Source: Narthecium ossifragum
Lineage: Eukaryota; Streptophyta; Magnoliopsida; Dioscoreales; Nartheciaceae
DNA: 64,000 bases
Assembly: GCA_963920575.1 (NCBI GenBank)
Contig: OY986973.1
Location: forward strand, 19,697,851 to 19,761,850
Direction of reading: 5' to 3'
Position 1 is the first letter of the stretch, and each line of letters begins with the position of its first letter. Both the position numbers and the translations under genes were made by a program. Shown here one piece after another: positions 32,573 through 44,710 of the stretch. The notes under the pieces were generated by a model, which was not told where the DNA came from, searched no databases, and was given only the letters and a program-made list of their open reading frames with translations.

Positions 32573-34829
32573 GCCCTAAACAGTCTTTTTCGGCTTCCTT
32601 TGATTGGTTTTCGCCCATGATAGATAACCAATCATGTTAGGAAGCATGCATGTTGTTATCACATTGTTTTCGATGGATTTTTATTGAGATTGGGAATTGG
32701 ATCGTGGGTTTACCCTTTTTGGCGAATTTATGGTTTGACTTGCATTTAAATACCTAGTTGGATGGTAAACTTAAATGCTTGTTGCTTGCTTAGCCATTTG
32801 CTAACCATGAGTGCTAGCTGACATTGTATTGTGTAACCTTAGCCCGTTGTCGGTGTGTGTCGAGGGCTATTGTATAACTGTTGAACTCTTAAATGTTGTG
32901 ACATATAAAGACATCTAGGTTAGATGTTTGCATAAGTTCATGCACTGTATGCATTAGAGGCATTTCAGGTTAGGCGGGGCGATGGATTGATCGCCGATCC
33001 GAGGTTCTCGGGTAGCTCGGATCTAGCCATAGGACCGTGGCTAGGTAGTAAGTTTTAGGATGTGATTGTATCATTGGAATCTTCATGTTATCGAGGATAT
33101 GATGTAGTTGGCTATAATCATGTTATTATTAAGGTTTAGAGGTCGTGACGCTTCTCCAAGGCCAAGTGCTAAGGATGGTTTTCGATGTCCCTGACGTGGT
33201 CCCCAAGCAGTGGTTTCTTGCTGGGTAAGGGTCATCCTACTAGTTCTGGTTCTTGTTCCTCCTAGTGTGTTGGTTGATGTTCCCAGCGTGGTCGGTTGAG
33301 AAGAGTAGGATCTCTTGGGGAGTCGATACGGGTTATGACACCCCGTGGCATTCCTTAGACTTGAGCGGAGAGACATCACAGTTGTTGTTTTCCTCCCTTC
33401 AGTGTGTTGTAGAGTAGAACCCTACTGAGCTTGTCGCTCACTCCTAGCCGGGCTGTGTTTTGTAGGTGTATGCGCTGGTTCTTCTTCACTAGAGCCGGCT
33501 GGATCAGCTTTTGGCGGCGCGATGACTTTCAGAGGTGCTTGTGGTTGTTAGGGGAGATAGTTATACTTTTGATAGATTATGTATATATGGACATCCTTCG
33601 AGGATTTTTGGGTTAAATGTATAATTATTTCCCTTGGAGGAGTTTTGATAAGAATTTGTACCGGATGCCTAAATAGTACAACTTGATGTTATTTTAATTG
33701 AATCACGTTTCTGCTAGTTTTGAGTTGTTGGATATTCGAATTACAGCTTTATCCATGGAAGTCAATTTGTTGAAATTATCTTTGTTTTACGGATTATATC
33801 GTGCCAGTTTCGAAGTGAATAGTAATAGGAATCCTCACACTTCGGGGTGGATGTGTTTTCTGGGTCAGGATGTGACTGGAAGGCCGTAGCTTCGTCATCC
33901 GTTTCATCAGCCCGACCGTTGCCTGCAACTCTAGCCATGCAAGCACCATCTCCTTCTGAACCTCCGACGAGCCCACCTCCATAAGCATTGATGCTCTTTC
34001 CTGCCACCCATCCAACTCCATCTCCTTCGTCCACCAGGCCGGTTAGAGCCATGTGACCTCCTTCCACTTCTTCGACGGTCACTATCCCTCCGCCCGGCAA
34101 ACGGAAAGCACCCAGTGCACCATCTTCGTCCAACCCATCGCAGCCCAAGAAGCCGAAGAGTCAGAATGTCCGGCCATCCACTGCTCCGACAATAACCCTA
34201 GGTCTCCAACCATGCTGGCAGCAGGAGGTAAACCTCGAGTTTACATTTGACGTCGAGTATTTCCGAACGGTAGAGCATGCACATGATTCCATTTTGACCC
34301 TTGAGGGTCGTGGTTTATTACCCCTCTGCACTCCATCCGCCACGGTGTACCTTAGGTTGGTTTGCATGTTCTACCAGAATATGAAAGCCATTCCCTACGG
34401 TGATGGGCGAGATAAGGCCTTTGATATGCACTACCCGGCCCTTGGCTTCACATCTTCCATCAACGGGGAGGATGTCACTTTCACGGCCGACGACATCTGT
34501 TCACTGCTACACATTCCTCGCACTTCCCCTGGCCTCCACGTCGGCCACTCAGGAGAGTTCTTTTTGACTGTCGAGGAAGCTTACCTCTTCCTCAACCCCG
34601 ATCGCACGGGTGACGGCCCATTCACTCGAGCCGAGCTGCCGGCTCATCTTTCGTTGATCGACGACATCCTTCGGCGGATCGTCTACCAGAATGGCCACGA
34701 TCAGTATCGATTTGGCAGGTGGCTGGATTCGTTGTGGATCCTGGCCAAGTCATGGTCAGTTGACATTGTCCATCAGATCATTGACATCTCCCAATTCTAC
34801 CAAGGTGCGGTGCGGAACAGGCGACCAAG

Positions 34830-36425
34830 TGATGTCGCTCAAATGTGTCACGCACAGCGGTCGCTGTGCAGTACAACATAAGAGAAGTCGAACCCACAGA
34901 GAGACAAGCGGGAAAGATCCAGAAACACAGATAATAATATATTGAAGACAATCAAGAAAGCTAACTAAACTAAATTAGATCAAAGGATTAATGATAATGT
35001 AGGATTAACTAAAGATATCAGGCTTTTGATAAGGCTAGGCATCGGGAATCACTTCACTCGGATTTAGGTTTTTCTCTTCTCAATGGTTCATATAATACTC
35101 AGTTAAGGGATTCACATCCCAATCACCTTAACCGGGAGATATGGAACTATAAACCTAACAAAATATATAAATGTCTCTTCCTACGATTGATTCTTCCTTA
35201 TTATAGTTCTAACTTCATCCAATCCAAACCTAAGAATACACAATACCGGCTGTCACTACAGGCAACGCGCAGCAAAAGTTCATCGGGACAAAGCCCTAAC
35301 TCTATCTAACCGGATCTCTAAGAATACACAATACCAACTCTCACAATCGGCAATGCATAGCAAAGATTCCTCGGGATAGAACCCCAACCTTGTCTTACCA
35401 GATCCTAAGAATATACAATACCAGCTGTCACTACGGGCAATGCATAGCAAAGGTCTCGCGAGACTCGGTAGGAGAATCAAAAGAGATAACTATGGGATCA
35501 CAATATCATAAAAGAAGCATGACTGGGTTTATAATATTAATCATCCACATAGAAATCTATAATCTGAAAATAATCTTTGAAAATCCAATACATAGAAAAG
35601 AGTTTAACAATAAAGGTTAAAACTATGAACCATTGTTGGAGAAGAAGCCCTAATCCTCGCTAGGTCATCCGTCCGCCATGCCCGCGGATTACTCGGCCAT
35701 GGATGGAGATGTCTTCATCTTCTTCCCTTAAAAAACGTCCAGAAAGAGCCTCCAAAAACGTCCAAGAAGTCCCCCTTGACTTACCCTAACTTTCCTATTT
35801 ATAGGGTCTAAGAATTAGCAAACTCGGGTTAAGTTTAAACCCGTCATACGCTCCTGGCTGATCTAGCGGTCGACCGTGAGACTTTGACGGTCGACCGTGA
35901 GGTGCGCAATTTATTTTGACAAGCTGCAGTCGATCTTCGTATCGACCGTCGGAAGTGGTTTTCTTGACAGATGCTGACGGTCGATGTTACAGTCGATGCG
36001 ACGGTCGACCGTGAGGATTTGACGGTCGACCGTGAGGATTTTTTAGCGCGACGATCGACCGTGAGATCTGACGGTCGACCGTCACTATTCATTCAGCACT
36101 GCGCACTGGTACGAAACATGTTGTAACTTCCTCTACGTAACTCGGAATCACGAACCGTAAAATTCTCCAGAAACTAGACTTCAAGAGCTTTCCAATAGTA
36201 TATGGCACATCATCGGCTTCTTCTTGCAAAGATACAGTTTAATTCTTGAAGTTGAACCATATAATCTTTTCATCTTCTTTCAGCTCTAATTTCCTGCATT
36301 TTCCAAGCAACTATGTGAAGTAACATATACTATAAAAATAGTGCTAAAGAAGTTGATTAAGGGTGAAGATATAGCAATTTAGATGGTTATACGGTTGTTC
36401 AGAGTGCACTTTCATGCACTCATCA
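34830..36425 (-). repeat. Solo LTR of the element C family
   Basis: This 1596-bp LTR in reverse orientation starts TGATGTCGCTC and ends ATGCACTCATCA. A perfect TSD, CCAAG, lies at 34825-34829 and 36426-36430. It is closely similar to the LTR of C over both its R-U5 part (34830-35640) and its first 290 bp (36140-36425). A TATA box (CCTATAAATAGG, minus strand) lies near 35797-35809. The palindrome array between differs in motif from that of C. Confidence 0.95.
35866..36090 (-). repeat. CGGTCGACCG palindrome array in solo LTR
   Basis: Five perfect GGTCGACC cores, most as ACGGTCGACCGT followed by GAG, plus about four degenerate copies (CAGTCGATC, TATCGACCG, ACGATCGACC), lie in 225 bp. They are just upstream of the TATA box on the minus strand, the same position that holds GGATCGATCC sites in the otherwise near-identical LTR of C. 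Confidence 0.88.
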
Positions 36426-36544
36426 CCAAGCTATGACAAAAAAGCAGTCCCGCACCCGAACCTGATATTTGCCTTCCTCCGCAGCCAGGATCTTGTCCCG
36501 GACGGCGAGCCGACTGTCCCTCCTGAGGCCCTAAAGTTTGCATG

Positions 36545-37711
36545 ATTCGGTTCAGCCACCTGGGGCAAAGTTCTTGGCCACATGCGGAAGGCCAACATGC
36601 CTCCTCGTCAGCCGCGCCCCACTAGACCACGGCCTGCACCTAATTTTGGTCATGCCGAGCACCCGACCTTGGGTGAGATATACCATGAGCACTAAGCGTC
36701 CAGACTGTCGTACTTCATCGCTTGGACGCGATAGACGCGCGGGATGCTGCACTTCGTGAGGACATCTCTTACCTCTGCACGCGGCTGGATGCCATCCACC
36801 CTCCTCCACCTGTTACTGCTTTTGTCCCGTCCCGACTTCCTACTTCAGCAGAGCCGAGACCCCATGGATGATACGTGTTTTTAGCTTGTCGGTCTGCATG
36901 TCGCCTTTGTACTTTCTTGATTTGATTGCTCACTTGTTAGGTTTCTTATACGTTGGCGACTGTAATGCCATGAGCTTGTTCTTAGTGACTTAGACTGTAT
37001 CTAGGGGTCAGTTTTGTACTTTTGGTTGGTTGGGACTTGTTTTGATCTTGCTTGAAGATGGATATAGTTTTTTACTTCCTTGAACATCTTTTGTATTTTT
37101 TGGACATATTGCCAATAGATACATAGAATGGATGTTGGCTATGGGGGTGCGCCCCGCGTGTGTATGTGTGACTTGTGTGTGTCGAATGTGTGCAGGTGAA
37201 TGGAGATGTGGATGTTTAGATATAAATGATTGTAAATGAAAAATTTGTAGCCCTTGTGCTTCTTGAATAAATTGAGGAGATGCTACCCAATTTTTCTCTA
37301 ATTTTGCATGCTTATTCTATTCTTTCCTTCTTTGCAATCACAGGGTATTTCTTCTACTATTTTCCAGGGTCTCTATACTATGGTATGCATATTACTGCGA
37401 TGTATTACGACATCACGAACGTACTTGTTTTTCACGCTTAATCTTGATCAGCAAATACGGTTTTACCTATCACCAAGGTTACTGTTTCATTAGAAGCATC
37501 ATCATGTTATCTCTATCCCTTACCCTATTTCCGTGCTTGAAGACAATCCGCACTTAAGTTGGGGGTAGCATTCATAAACTTCATGCTTAATTTTTTTTAG
37601 ATAACCACATATTATACATCCCTTGAATTATGCCAAAAAAATGAAATTATGAGATTTATTGATAAAAATGACTGTTTTAGAAATTTATTTTATAAATTAT
37701 TTTGATACTTA
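36545..37711 (+). other. Element F 3' part of ORF region and non-coding spacer
   Basis: 36545-36890 contains decayed coding sequence continuing from the putative transposon ORF. Beyond that the region is AT-rich and non-coding. It contains CCGCACTTAAGTTGGGGG at 37549-37566, the counterpart of the internal G-run of element A. 37590-37711 is homologous to the reverse of 2890-3040 in A. The Helitron enters at 37711/37712. Confidence 0.7.
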
Positions 37712-37796
37712 TCTATTATATAAGGAAGAGCGGTTTTTGAAATGTCTCAACTATAAGACATAAAGAGCGGTCCATATCTATCTCCAAACACATCTA

Positions 37797-38098
37797 ACGG
37801 TCCAGATCCCCATCCAAATTTTCATTCCCCCCAAAACTCCCACCCAAACTTTCTTCCTCCCACCCACCCAACCACCCTCCCACCAACCCACCGAAAATTC
37901 ACCGCGCCCGCTCCTCTCCCTCTCCCTCTCCCATTCAAAATTTCCTACACTGAGAGAGATGGGACGTGAGTCCCGTCCCGTCCCCTCACCTCTCCCCCGT
38001 CACCTCTCCCACCCTCTCCCCGTCACCTCTCCCACCCTCTCCCCCTGTCTTCGTCCCCTCTCCCCCGTCCCCTCTCTTTCACCTCACCTCGCCCCTGT
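37797..38098 (+). other. Low-complexity C-rich segment in Helitron 5' region
   Basis: Dense CCCACC, CTCTCCC and CGTCCCC runs (about 37800-38098) lead into an assembly gap. The 5'-subterminal position is non-coding. The adjacent short open frames are compositional artefacts. Confidence 0.7.
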
Positions 38099-38298
38099 NN
38101 NNNNNNNNNNNNNNNNNNNNNNNNNNNNNNNNNNNNNNNNNNNNNNNNNNNNNNNNNNNNNNNNNNNNNNNNNNNNNNNNNNNNNNNNNNNNNNNNNNNN
38201 NNNNNNNNNNNNNNNNNNNNNNNNNNNNNNNNNNNNNNNNNNNNNNNNNNNNNNNNNNNNNNNNNNNNNNNNNNNNNNNNNNNNNNNNNNNNNNNNNN
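38099..38298. other. Assembly gap (200 N)
   Basis: Exactly 200 unknown bases follow the C-rich tract. The round size suggests a placeholder gap, so the true Helitron length is uncertain. Confidence 0.99.
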
Positions 38299-38529
38299 CC
38301 TTCATTGTTTTCTGATTCTAATGTAATAGTAGTGGTGGAAGCCTAAGTAGATGGAAAGCTTAGTTTAGAAGATGCCTTCATTGTTCGTCTGGGTTTTGGT
38401 TCATAGTTTTTTGGGTTTCTTGGGATTTTTAAGTGGAGGGTTGGACTGTCATATGTTGTTCATTGACTGTATATGTATATGCTAGGTTTAGTGTTCATTG
38501 ATTGCATCTTTTTCTATTGTAGATCCTCC

Positions 38530-41500
38530 ATGATGGCTGATGATAATAATGATCAACTTACCGTTGGCATAGTAAGTTATTTGCATGTGAATGTTGGTTT
38601 TGTCTTTTACTACAATATTCATTTAGTTTGATTTATTTTATGTCACATATAGAGCGTGTTAAATTTATTATGAATGTTTGTATTGTTAATAATAATAAGC
38701 CATCAAAAGCTGCGTTAGCTCAACGTGCACGGCGAGAACGGGAAAAAAATCAACAAAATGAAGCTGGATGTTTAAATAAGCAACTGGCACAACGTGCACG
38801 GCGAGAACGTGAGAAATTAGGAGGATTTGTTGGACATTCTGAACCTGCGTCAAAGCGAGCAATGGTTGTACAAGCCTTGGGGACTTCATCGACTGGTATC
38901 TCGAATAGGCATTTGGCACAACGTGCACGGCGAGAACGTGAGAAAGTAGGAGGATGTGTTGGAACTTCTGAACCTGCACTCAAGCAAGTAATCGATGTCC
39001 GAGCCTCTGGGACATCGTCCAATGGCATTCCACAAACACCTGATCAGGTGGATTATTCTATGCGTGGAATAACTCCGGTGACGGTGCAAGTCCAATCTTT
39101 ATCTGCAGAAAATAATCGGTAATTTATTATTAATTTATGATAAATAAATAAAAAATTTCATATAGTCTTTTATTGATGAGAAGAAATTTTATAGTTGTAG
39201 GCCAACTGAAACAAAACAAGTGATTGAATCAGACGATGATGACTTAGAAGTTGTAGCTCTGAATGCAGAGGTTCATCCTCGGACACAGATAGATCTTGGA
39301 CGACATTTTCTTGGTCGGATGGATGTTGTATGTCCGTATTGTTCAGCTTTACATTGGATGGATGAAAAACTCACAAGGTCATCTTTAGTGAGTCCTCTTT
39401 TTGGAACTTGCTGTTCTCAAGGAAAGATTCAGTTACCGTTGCTTATTACACCGCCTGCAGCGCTTAAGGTTTTATACGATGGAAACGATGATCGGTCAAA
39501 ATCCTTTCGTCGTTACACTCGAGAGTACAATGCGTCTAATGGTTTTACGAGTCTCGGTGCTACTTTGGATTCAAGAGTATTTACTGGAAGAGGTCCTACA
39601 GCATTCATTATCCATGGTGAATTGCGCCATCAAACAGGATCATTGATACCAGAACCAGGGCGTGAAGCCATGTACTCTCAACTTTACATTTATGATCCTG
39701 ATTCTGCGTTAGATGTTCGTAATCACAGAAATCCTCATTTGAGAAGGGATGTTCTTAAAATAATTCAAGATTGTCTGCTGCAATCGAATGCCTTTTCAAA
39801 AAAATTTATTTTGGCTTATGAAATTTTGAATCAAACAGAATTGGCAGGACAGAATTTACCTGCTTATCTTCATTACAATCAAGTGACCGATCAGCGGCGG
39901 TATAATCTACCAACGGTCGATGAGATTGTGATAATATTACCGAGTGATGGATTTGTGGTTGATGCCATGAGGGATATTATCATACGTCTCAGAGGGAATA
40001 ATCAGTTGATGAAAATTAGTGAGTGTCACCCAGCTTATTTGCCATTACATTATGTTTTATTGTTCCCTTATGGTGAGCTCGGTTGGGAACAAGGGTTGAA
40101 ACAGTGGGACATTCTAAATAATCGACATACAAACGATAGACTTACACAGATGGAGTTTTATAGTTATCGTTTGTTTCAGCGTCACACAGAGTATTCAACG
40201 ATTTTGCGAGCAGGAAAGTTATTTCAAGAGTTTATAGTAGATGCTTGGGCTTCGACTGAGCAAAATAGGTTGAATTACTGTAGACTTCATCAAGGGAAAC
40301 TTCGTTCTGAACTGTACCATAGTCTGTCTGATGTTGGTCTGGATGGGCTTGGAACTAACCAAGTTAGGCAACGAATGATTTTACCGTCTTCATTCTCTGG
40401 CAGTGCAAGAAATATGTTTGAAATCTTTCAGGATTCAATGGCTATTACGCGATACAATCACCATCCAGATATTTTTCTCACAATGACAGCAAATCCTAAT
40501 TGGCCTGAAATTACTTCAGTTTTGTTTCCTCATCAAAAAGCTACCGATCGTCCTGATTTAGTTGCACGTGTTTTTGAGTTGAAGAGAAGGAGATTAATGG
40601 ATGAAATTAAGAGTAAACATGTGTTTGGCAAAAAAGTTGCACATGTGTTTACAATTGAATTTCAGAAACGAGGGCTACCACATATGCATGCACTTTTTTT
40701 CCTTCAAGGTCCAGATAAAATTCGAACATGTGCTCAGGTGGACCAAATAGTATGTGCAGAATTTCCAAACCCAGATGATAATCCTACACTATTTGAAACT
40801 GTAAAGTGTTGTATGGTACATGGACCATGTGGTGTTCGAAACCCTCAAGCAGCATGTATGGAAAATGGTAAATGCACCAAGCGTTACCCTCGAGGATTTG
40901 TGGAGACAACTACTATGGATCAAGATGGATATCCTATCTATCGTCGTCGTGATGACAAACGTGTTCATATACTGAGGGGACACGAAGTTGATAACAGAGA
41001 TGTTGTTCCATATAATCCGTATCTTTCTAACATGTTCAACTGTCACATTAATGTGGAAGTTTGTGCAGGGGTCAGGTGTGTTAAATATATTCACAAGTAC
41101 ATTTACAAAGGTCACGATCGCACAACAATGATTTTAGGAGGGATAGATGAGATACAACAATATCTGAATGCGAGGTACATTGGACCGCCAGAGGCTGCTT
41201 GGCGAATATTTGGTCATCCACTGCATGAAGAGATTCCAAGTGTTGTACGATTGGCACTTCATTTACCTGGAATGCATCGTGTTCTTTTTAATCCAGCTGA
41301 ATCGTTAGAGAGTATTGTTTCTAGAGCTGAGCATCAACAATCCACTCTAACTGGTTATTTTGCATGTTGTGCTACCAATGAATCTGCCCGCGCATTCACA
41401 TACCAAGAATTTCCACAACATTTCGTTTGGAAGAAGTCTCAAAAGCTGTGGACTCCGCGCCAACAAGGAGTTGCAATTGGTAGAATGTATTTTGCTAGCC

Positions 41501-43499
41501 CTAATTCTGGCGAGAGATTTTATCTGCGGTTGCTCCTAACTGTTGTCAAAGGTCCACGGTCATTTGATTGCTTGCGTACAGTTAACAATGTTATGTGTAA
41601 TACATATAAAGCTGCATGTGTTGCGAGGGGGCTTTTGGAAGATGACGGTGAATGGATACAGTGTCTTGAAGAGGCTTCAATTATGAACACTAGACATCAG
41701 TTGCGAAGATTATTTAGTATTATTCTGATTCAGTGCTCTCCAGTTGAACCATATGCGTTATGGAATCAATTCTCAGAACACATGTGTGATGATCTTGCAC
41801 ACAAGATTCGTATATTATTTGTCATTTCCAAACCAACTGAGTTTCAGATAAAAGATTATGGATTGTATTTGTTGAATCAGCTGCTTCAGGAACCGGGCAA
41901 GAGTTTGACGGATTTCCCGCCCATGCCAATACCCATTGGGAATTGGAGTGTAGTAGTTGATAACAGATTGATATTGGAACATCAACAGCTCCAGAGTGAT
42001 GCACAACAAGTAGATGCTGAAATTAATGTTGGTCGACTTAATGAAGCACAATGCGCTGCTTATACTGCAATCACGTGTTCAGTTTTTGAAAACGAAGGGA
42101 GAACGTTCTTTCTGAATGGGGGGGCTGGAACTGGAAAGACTTTTTTGTATAATACAATTGCTGCGAAATGCCGCAGTCTTGGACATATTGTTGTTACTGT
42201 GGCTTCATCTGGCATTGCATCGTTGTTATTGGTGGGAGGTCGAACCGCACATTCAACATTTTGTATTCCATTAGATGTGTTGGAGAATTCAGTCTGTGCC
42301 TTCAGCAAACAATCATTGCAAGCAGAATTGTTCAGAATAACAAAATTAATAATATGGGATGAAGTACCCATGCAACATAGACATTGTGTTGAAGCGGTTG
42401 ATCGCACTCTTCAGGATATTTGTGATAGTATAAAGCCATTTGGTGGTATCACTGTTGTTCTCGGTGGAGACTTTCGACAAATTTTACCTGTTATACCGAA
42501 AGGAGTGCGCGAGCAAATTGTGGGTGCATCATTGAGAAAATCTGTGCTATGGAGTCATGTACATGTGCTGACTCTGCGCCAGGTCATGCGCTTGAATAAT
42601 TCCGCCATTGAAAACATAAATTTTTTAATTTTTTTGACAGAGGTAATATGCTTTTTATCGTTTTTCTTCAGGTCATGTTGCTTGAATATTATTATTTCAT
42701 TAATTTGGGGTTGTTTATTCTTAATTTGTAGATTGGGATAAACCCAGAAGATCCTGTAGAGCTTCCATCAACAATACGTAGGTGTCAAAATTTGCATGAG
42801 CTGCTTTTTACTATTTATCCAAAGCTCGATGTTGTGGGTACAGTGACTCCAACTTTCTTGACTGAGCGGACAATTCTTTTTGCACGTAATGATGACGTGA
42901 TTTCTATCAATTCAGATGCGTTAAATGCTTTTCCTGGAGAGACAATTACTTTTTTGGCGGCTGAAAAAATTTCACAAGATGAACTTGATTCTACTATAAC
43001 TAATCGGTATCCAAATGAGTATTTAAACTCATTGAATCCTGTTGGATTACCGCCGTTTAAGTTAGAGTTGAAAGTGGGTTGTCCAGTAATATTGTTGAGG
43101 AATATAGCGCCGAAGGATGGACTTTGTAATGGCACACGATTGATGGTTGTGAGATGTGCTTCGCGTATAATTGAGGCTCTGATTTTAAATGGAGATAAAT
43201 CTGGAAATTTAGTATTCATTCCAAGGATATCATTGACTCCATCAAGTTCAGAATGTTTGCCTTTTCAGATGACAAGATGTCAATTTCCGATTCGATTGGC
43301 ATATGCCATGACAATAAATAAATCTCAAGGTCAATCAGTGAAATTTGTTGGGATTGATTTGCGCACACCGGTCTTTAGTCATGGGCAATTATATGTGGCG
43401 CTATCTAGGTGCACATCTGCTGATCGCATAAGTGTCCTACTTTCGAAAGATCGATCAAGTTCCACTTCAAATATAGTTTATACTGAGGTTTTGTTGTAA
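38530..43499 (+). CDS. Helitron Rep/helicase (RepHel), four predicted exons
   Basis: Proposed exons: 38530-38571, 38655-39118, 39201-42642 and 42732-43499. GT-AG introns of 83, 82 and 89 bp all keep frame, giving about 1571 residues without a stop. Exon 2 has three [11 protein letters not shown] repeats (about residues 34-110). Exon 3 holds the Helitron-like N-terminal region, then the Rep nuclease: HUH-type GLPHMHAL (about 661-668) and the paired tyrosines of [10 protein letters not shown] (about 798 and 802). The PIF1-type helicase follows: Walker A GGAGTGKT (about 1143), Walker [18 protein letters not shown], then in exon 4 INKSQGQS and YVALSRCTS. It would nick, displace and rejoin strands in rolling-circle transposition. 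The first exon and its splice site are the least certain. Confidence 0.87.
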
Positions 43500-43599
43500 T
43501 GCTACTTCATAAAATTGGAATAATCATAATGAGGTAATTACCTACCACGTGATTTAATTTTTAGAAAAAATATATATCATGATGTCAAATATTGTACTA

Positions 43600-44445
43600 A
43601 TTTTTTAATTTTGTTTTGACAGATTATTGTGCATTTCTCTCGCTTTATTTGCCAAGCTTTGATTTGATTCTGCCCTCACTAATACACTATTCCAAAGCTC
43701 ATTCTAGACAGTATGGATCATGTCGTCATTTTCAGAACGGTGAGTTACTCTAAGGTTCATGTTTACATATTTAATTATTTTTTTGAAAACAGTAATTACT
43801 TACCACGCGATTCTTATTTTTTTAAATAAACTTTTTGAGTGCTTAGGAAGATAATAATGTCCGACGAACTGTTGAAATGTTACGCGATAGCGGAGTTCGT
43901 GTTGAGATTCGCTCTGAGCATGACCTACATGCCATGCAACCACCTTTAGGGAGTGAAAAAAAATACTTAGATAATATTTGATAAAAATAATACTATCAGA
44001 AAAGTAAAGCATGTTACTACCATGTTTTCAGGCACAATCAAGACGCCCGGCACCACCTGCTGCAAATGGGGTAAGTAAAGCATATTAGCTTTCTCACTTA
44101 CAACACTGAATCAAATACTTCCAAGAATATATTTTTTCAAGACGTCTACGTTGATTGTAAGAATTATTTGATATTCTTTTCTGCCGCAGGATTGGGACAC
44201 ACATGCTCAAAACATGTTGTATAATAGGAGAATGACCCTGCTTAGTTGGACCTCGAACAATGTATGTATTGTACATATCATATTTATATTGTCAATATTT
44301 TTTAATGGTTTATAATCTCATCATTCTGTTGCAGGTTGTATTTTGGGTGCCACGGACGCGATTCTCCATCAAGATCGAGACATACACTCTCAGACGTATT
44401 ATCGGTAGAAGGTTAGAGAAGCCATGGTGGTTACGTGCGAGGTGA
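43600..44445 (+). other. Second exon-like segment inside the Helitron
   Basis: Short open blocks are separated by good splice signals: a block ending CAGAACG before GTGAGT (43739/43740); 43847 to about 43960 (EDNNVRRTVEMLRDSG); 44032-44070 before GTAAGT; 44190-44261 before GTATGT; and 44335-44445, ending in TGA. The last three join in one frame (for example DWDTHAQNMLYNRRM, then VVFWVPRTRFSIKIE). I do not recognise the product. It could be a captured host gene fragment, common in Helitrons, or a poorly conserved accessory gene. The link between the second and third blocks is unclear in phase. Confidence 0.35.
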
Positions 44446-44710
44446 ATGTTAGAGAAGCCATGTTGATGCTTTTCTGTTTAAGTTTCTCATATCCACATCT
44501 TTTTAATTATCTTTCTCAAGACCATAATTCTAGCTATGTTATAACTTAGTTAGTGTGGTTTGTGGGGACAAGTTTTGCCCCGGGGACAATGTTTGCCCCT
44601 TTTATAATGTGGTTTAATTTTTGTATTTGAAGAATGTTGTAGAATTGTTTCATTTAACTCTCGGTACAGGGTAGATTTTGCGGAAATTTTTTAAAAGAAA
44701 CTTTAAATAT

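Larger units (their letters stand above)
18732..33876 (+). mobile_element. Chromovirus E (Tekay/Del-like) with nested insertions
   Basis: Order: truncated 5' LTR tail (18732-19126), tRNA-iMet primer site, gag, protease, RT, RNase H, integrase, chromodomain, then a full 3' LTR (30103-33876). The C-terminal chromodomain and very long LTRs place it in the Tekay/Del chromovirus group. It is interrupted by a Cassandra array, two solo LTRs of another chromovirus family and a hAT element. Every coding segment has stops or frameshifts. The 5' tail matches 33487-33876, so both LTRs belong to one element. Confidence 0.88.
30103..33876 (+). repeat. 3' LTR of chromovirus E (very long)
   Basis: The LTR starts TGTGAGTACATG after a weak polypurine stretch (TTTTTAAGGATGTTAGGT). 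Its last 390 bp match the 5' tail at 18732-19126. Length is about 3.77 kb, or about 3.2 kb without the nested hAT element. A TATA box (CTCTATAAATACCC) lies near 30386-30397, followed by a CT-rich leader. It also contains a G-rich segment with Arg/Gly-coding frames (30918-31375) and a GTCGACC palindrome array (32257-32572). No host gene is evident inside. Confidence 0.85.
34057..36544 (+). pseudogene. Putative plant transposon protein of element F, split by a solo LTR
   Basis: The frame is open from 34057 (just after a TGA at 34054-34056) to the solo LTR at 34830. It continues after it from 36431, in the same frame once one TSD copy is discounted, to a TGA at 36542-36544. An N-terminal basic, Pro/Ser-rich stretch (PGKRKAPSAPSS, then PKKPKSQN) could be a nuclear signal. 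The main domain (LEGRGLLPLCTPSATVYLR, FTADDICSLLHIP, then FTRAELPAHLSLIDDILRRIV) resembles the putative plant transposon protein family often found in Athila/Tat-type elements (Pfam Transposase_32-like; from memory). The same frame continues past the TGA to about 36693. Function unknown. Confidence 0.7.
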
